56,331 nt of DNA from Gammaproteobacteria bacterium. Its GTDB lineage: Bacteria > Pseudomonadota > Gammaproteobacteria > Arenicellales > UBA868. Every line of letters starts with the position of its first letter. Positions within the stretch are counted from its first letter, which is position 1. The stretch covers positions 1-56,331 of the forward strand of contig JAAZYQ010000005.1 of the NCBI GenBank assembly GCA_014239575.1, given 5' to 3'. Shown piece by piece: positions 53,503 to 56,331 of the stretch. Below the pieces are notes generated by a model, which searched no databases, was not told where the DNA came from, and was given only the letters and a program-made list of their open reading frames with translations. Position numbers and translations under genes: made by a program.

Positions 53503-54545
53503 CTACGCCGGAAACGGGTCCGGTTGACTGGGATGGGTTGCCAGCCAGACCGACTTGGTCTGCCTAAAGCAACGCATACCTTCAAAACCGTTTTCCCGAC
53601 CATAGCCAGACTGCTTAAAACCCCCGACCGGAGACTGGGTCGCAGCGTTAAAGTAATTGTTAATGTAGACGGTTCCAGCTTCGACCCGGTCAGCCAGACG
53701 CATAGCCCGGGTGATATCGCGCGACCAGATGCCAGCGGCAAGGCCATAAACGGTGTCGTTAGCAATGCGAATCACTTCTTCTTCGTCTTCCCACTGCTCC
53801 GTCGAGACCACGGGCCCAAAAACTTTGTGTTGCGCTAGATCCGCGTTATTGGGTACATCCCCAAATATAGTGGGACCGATGTAATAGCCCCGGTCCTGGC
53901 ACGCACTACGGCCATCGAGTAATATTTTGTGCCCGGCCTTCTCGGCTGCAGCGATCGATGCCAGCACGGCTTCATAGTGCCGTCGATTGGCAATAGGGCC
54001 AATCTGAGTGGCAGGATCTAGTGGATCTCCCACCCTCGCCTTGCCGGCGACGTCGATCAGTCTTTGGGTGAATTCGTCCGCGATAGATTTATGGAGCAGC
54101 AAGCGCGAGCCCAAAATACAGCTTTGTCCAGCGGCGGGAAAGATTCCCGTGGCGACTCCGTTCACAGCCAGCTCCAGATCGGCATCTGCTAGCACGATCT
54201 GGGGTGACTTGCCCCCCAGCCCCATGATGATGGGTTTGACCTGCCGCGCTGCTACGCTGGCGGCAGCCCGCCCTCCTGCGGTGCCGCCGGTGAACGACGC
54301 CATTCGAACGTCGGGATGATCGATCAATGGTGCTCCCGTGGTGTCACCAAAACCGGTGACCACATTCAGCACACCCGGTGGCAAATCGGCCTCAAGAAGT
54401 ACTTCCATCAGCTCGAGTATCGAATAGCTTGACTGTGCTGATGTTTTCAGGACTATGGTATTCCCTGCTGCAAGGCAAGGCGCGAGTTTCCAGATCAACG
54501 TGCCTAGCGGCGAGTTCCAAGGCAGGATCTGCGCCACCGCAAAGC
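53503..54545 (-). pseudogene. Aldehyde dehydrogenase family, N-terminally truncated remnant
   Basis: Homology begins at 'VAQILPWNSPLGTLIWKLAPCLAAGNT' (the PWN motif near residue 150 in full-length ALDHs); everything upstream is in an overlapping frame of another gene. Catalytic 'ELGGKSP' reads 'GLGGKSP'. Confidence 0.75.
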
Positions 54546-54970
54546 TCCCGCATGACAATAAGATCCGTGTTGCTGATGACTTCCGGTTTAAACGCAGTAC
54601 GCTTAAGCAAGGCGTCATGGGCGCGCGCCCATCTCAGACAGGCGAAAACCTGTAGCTCATGACGGAGCTTCATCAGACCATCCTGATCTTCAGGTCCACC
54701 TTCGATAACGATGTGATCCCATTTCGGATCACCGACCGCGCCGACCAGTAGCGCATCACAAGCATGGGCTTTGCTCAAGGTTGTGGGTCGGATCACCGTT
54801 CCGTAACGTTCCCATGCCGTCCAACCCAAGACGTCTTCACTGATATCGAGCGGTAATCCAATAGATTTGGACGCAACTTCCAATATCTGCAATGCGGCAT
54901 CGACAACCTCGGGTCCAATTCCATCTCCGCCAAGCGCCAACACTTTTAGAGCCATATCTATGTCCAACAA
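54533..54970 (-). pseudogene. Isocitrate/isopropylmalate dehydrogenase family, C-terminally truncated remnant
   Basis: 'VLALGGDGIGPEVVDAALQIL', 'LLVGAVGDPKWD', 'LMKLRHELQVFACLRWARA', 'DLIVMRELCGG', then unrelated residues where the ALDH frame begins. Confidence 0.75.
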
Positions 54971-55358
54971 AATGACGATTCCAATGTATTATTGAAGAAT
55001 CCCTCAAACATGTAAACTGGTCCTTTTAAAGATTTCAAGTTTCATTATGCGAGCCATCTATGAAGCCCTCGTTTAACGCCATACGTACCTTTGATGATTG
55101 AGGCCATCTGTTCGTGGAAAGATTCTTGGCGCACCATTGGTTGGCCGAAGCGCCGCCTTCGGCACGTACTTGGTGTGCCTGTAGCCAGCGATCAACGGCA
55201 CCGGTATTGCTACTGTTTTGCCCCCAGACCAGCGCCCAGGGGGCGAGATAGCCTGGTCCGGTGTGCGCTGATAGCTCTAGTTGAGGCAGTCCTAACCACA
55301 AGTCACCTCCGGGGTTTTCCAACCTGGACCGGCATGCGGTTTGAATACTAATATCCCA

Positions 55359-56288
55359 ATGATTGATCTGGGCTCAGGAACTTCTCCTATTGAGGATCCT
55401 TATGTTGCTCAACTGCTTGACACTGCGCTCCGAAAGGATGGCTTTTGTTATATCACGGGGCATGGTGTACCTGAGAGAGATATACAAAATATATTCGATG
55501 CGAACCGCCAATTTCACGCTCTTCCTCAAGGGGATAAAACAGCAATCAGTATCAACCCAACTCACCGTGGGTATATCGGCCTGGGCACTAACACAACGCT
55601 AAGTTCGTCAGTCGAAACACCTACGCGGCCAAACAGGTCTGAATCATTCATTGCGATGCAGCAGGTAGATCCCGATCACCCCGACTGGGGCACCGCTATC
55701 TTTGGACCAAATCAGTGGCCTGATTCTTTGCCGTCAAAATTTAGAGTTGATCTCGAATCTTATTACGCGTCGATGGAATGTCTGGCCCGGCAACTGGTGC
55801 AAAGACTGGCGGTTGCGCTGGGGTTTAGTTTTGAAACTTTTAATGAATTCTTTCTTGATCCAACCGTTTTTCTAAGGTTACTCCGATACCCCATCTACGA
55901 AAACAACACGCCCGCTGGAACTTACGGGTCAGCTCCTCATACCGATCATGGCTTTCTTACTCTGGTCGCTCAGGATATGAATGGTGGCCTGGAGGTTTGC
56001 AGCCCTGATAAAGGCTGGCTGGCGGTGAAGCCCATCCCGGGCACATTCGTGCTAAATGTTGCCGACCTGTTGTCACTGGCATCTGGTGGATGGTGGCCTT
56101 CAACGCCGCATCGGGTGGTCCTTGGCAACAGTGAGAGATACTCAGTAGCTTTCTTTTTTGATCCGAGTTTTGATACGACGATGCAGCCCTTGGGCTCAGC
56201 GAATAAGTCAATTGAAAATAAACAATCGATTCACTACGGGACCTATCTCATGAACCGGTTCGATGAGAACTATGACTATCGCTCGTAG
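55359..56288 (+). CDS. 2-oxoglutarate/Fe(II)-dependent oxygenase, isopenicillin N synthase family
   Basis: Start set at MIDLGSGTSPIEDP (TTG 55341 possible); 'GFCYITGHGVPE', iron ligands HTD...H ('SAPHTDHGFLTL', 'PSTPHRVVL'), 'RYSVAFFFDPSFD'. Confidence 0.92.
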   Translation: MIDLGSGTSPIEDPYVAQLLDTALRKDGFCYITGHGVPERDIQNIFDANRQFHALPQGDKTAISINPTHRGYIGLGTNTTLSSSVETPTRPNRSESFIAMQQVDPDHPDWGTAIFGPNQWPDSLPSKFRVDLESYYASMECLARQLVQRLAVALGFSFETFNEFFLDPTVFLRLLRYPIYENNTPAGTYGSAPHTDHGFLTLVAQDMNGGLEVCSPDKGWLAVKPIPGTFVLNVADLLSLASGGWWPSTPHRVVLGNSERYSVAFFFDPSFDTTMQPLGSANKSIENKQSIHYGTYLMNRFDENYDYRS

Positions 56289-56331
56289 CGCGAGCGCGTC
56301 ACTAGTGAACGAGCTGCTCCCCTGAGCACAG

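Overview
The window looks like a mostly ordinary, densely packed gammaproteobacterial-type chromosome segment, judging from smc-zipA-ligA synteny, a CTG-N10-CAG LexA box, and dnaX-ybaB-recR with SRP RNA. I support about 45 CDS, one SRP RNA, one LexA/SOS box, and a clear terminator after dksA. Core genes include dnaE2, folD, a formate dehydrogenase operon, ccmAB, trxC, ilvD, dusA, gshA, argE, acnA, ligA, zipA, smc, dksA, pyrC, dnaX, ybaB and recR. I did not find a CRISPR, prophage, transposase or recognisable defence island, and I do not claim a complete new system. The best leads are: (1) an unannotated, highly structured ~190-bp block between the convergent pyrC and recR genes; (2) a chimeric scar at about 54.53-54.55 kb where a truncated isopropylmalate/isocitrate-type dehydrogenase runs out of frame into an aldehyde dehydrogenase lacking its N-terminus and its usual catalytic Glu; (3) a divergent SucC/SucD-like acyl-CoA ligase pair with altered active-site motifs; (4) a stand-alone relative of the glycosyltransferase-like half of plant L-arabinokinase next to gshA; (5) an uncharacterised 308-aa protein in an operon with a HyuA-like protein; and (6) an SOS-boxed solitary dnaE2. 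All functional assignments come from reading translations and recalling families. No searches were run.
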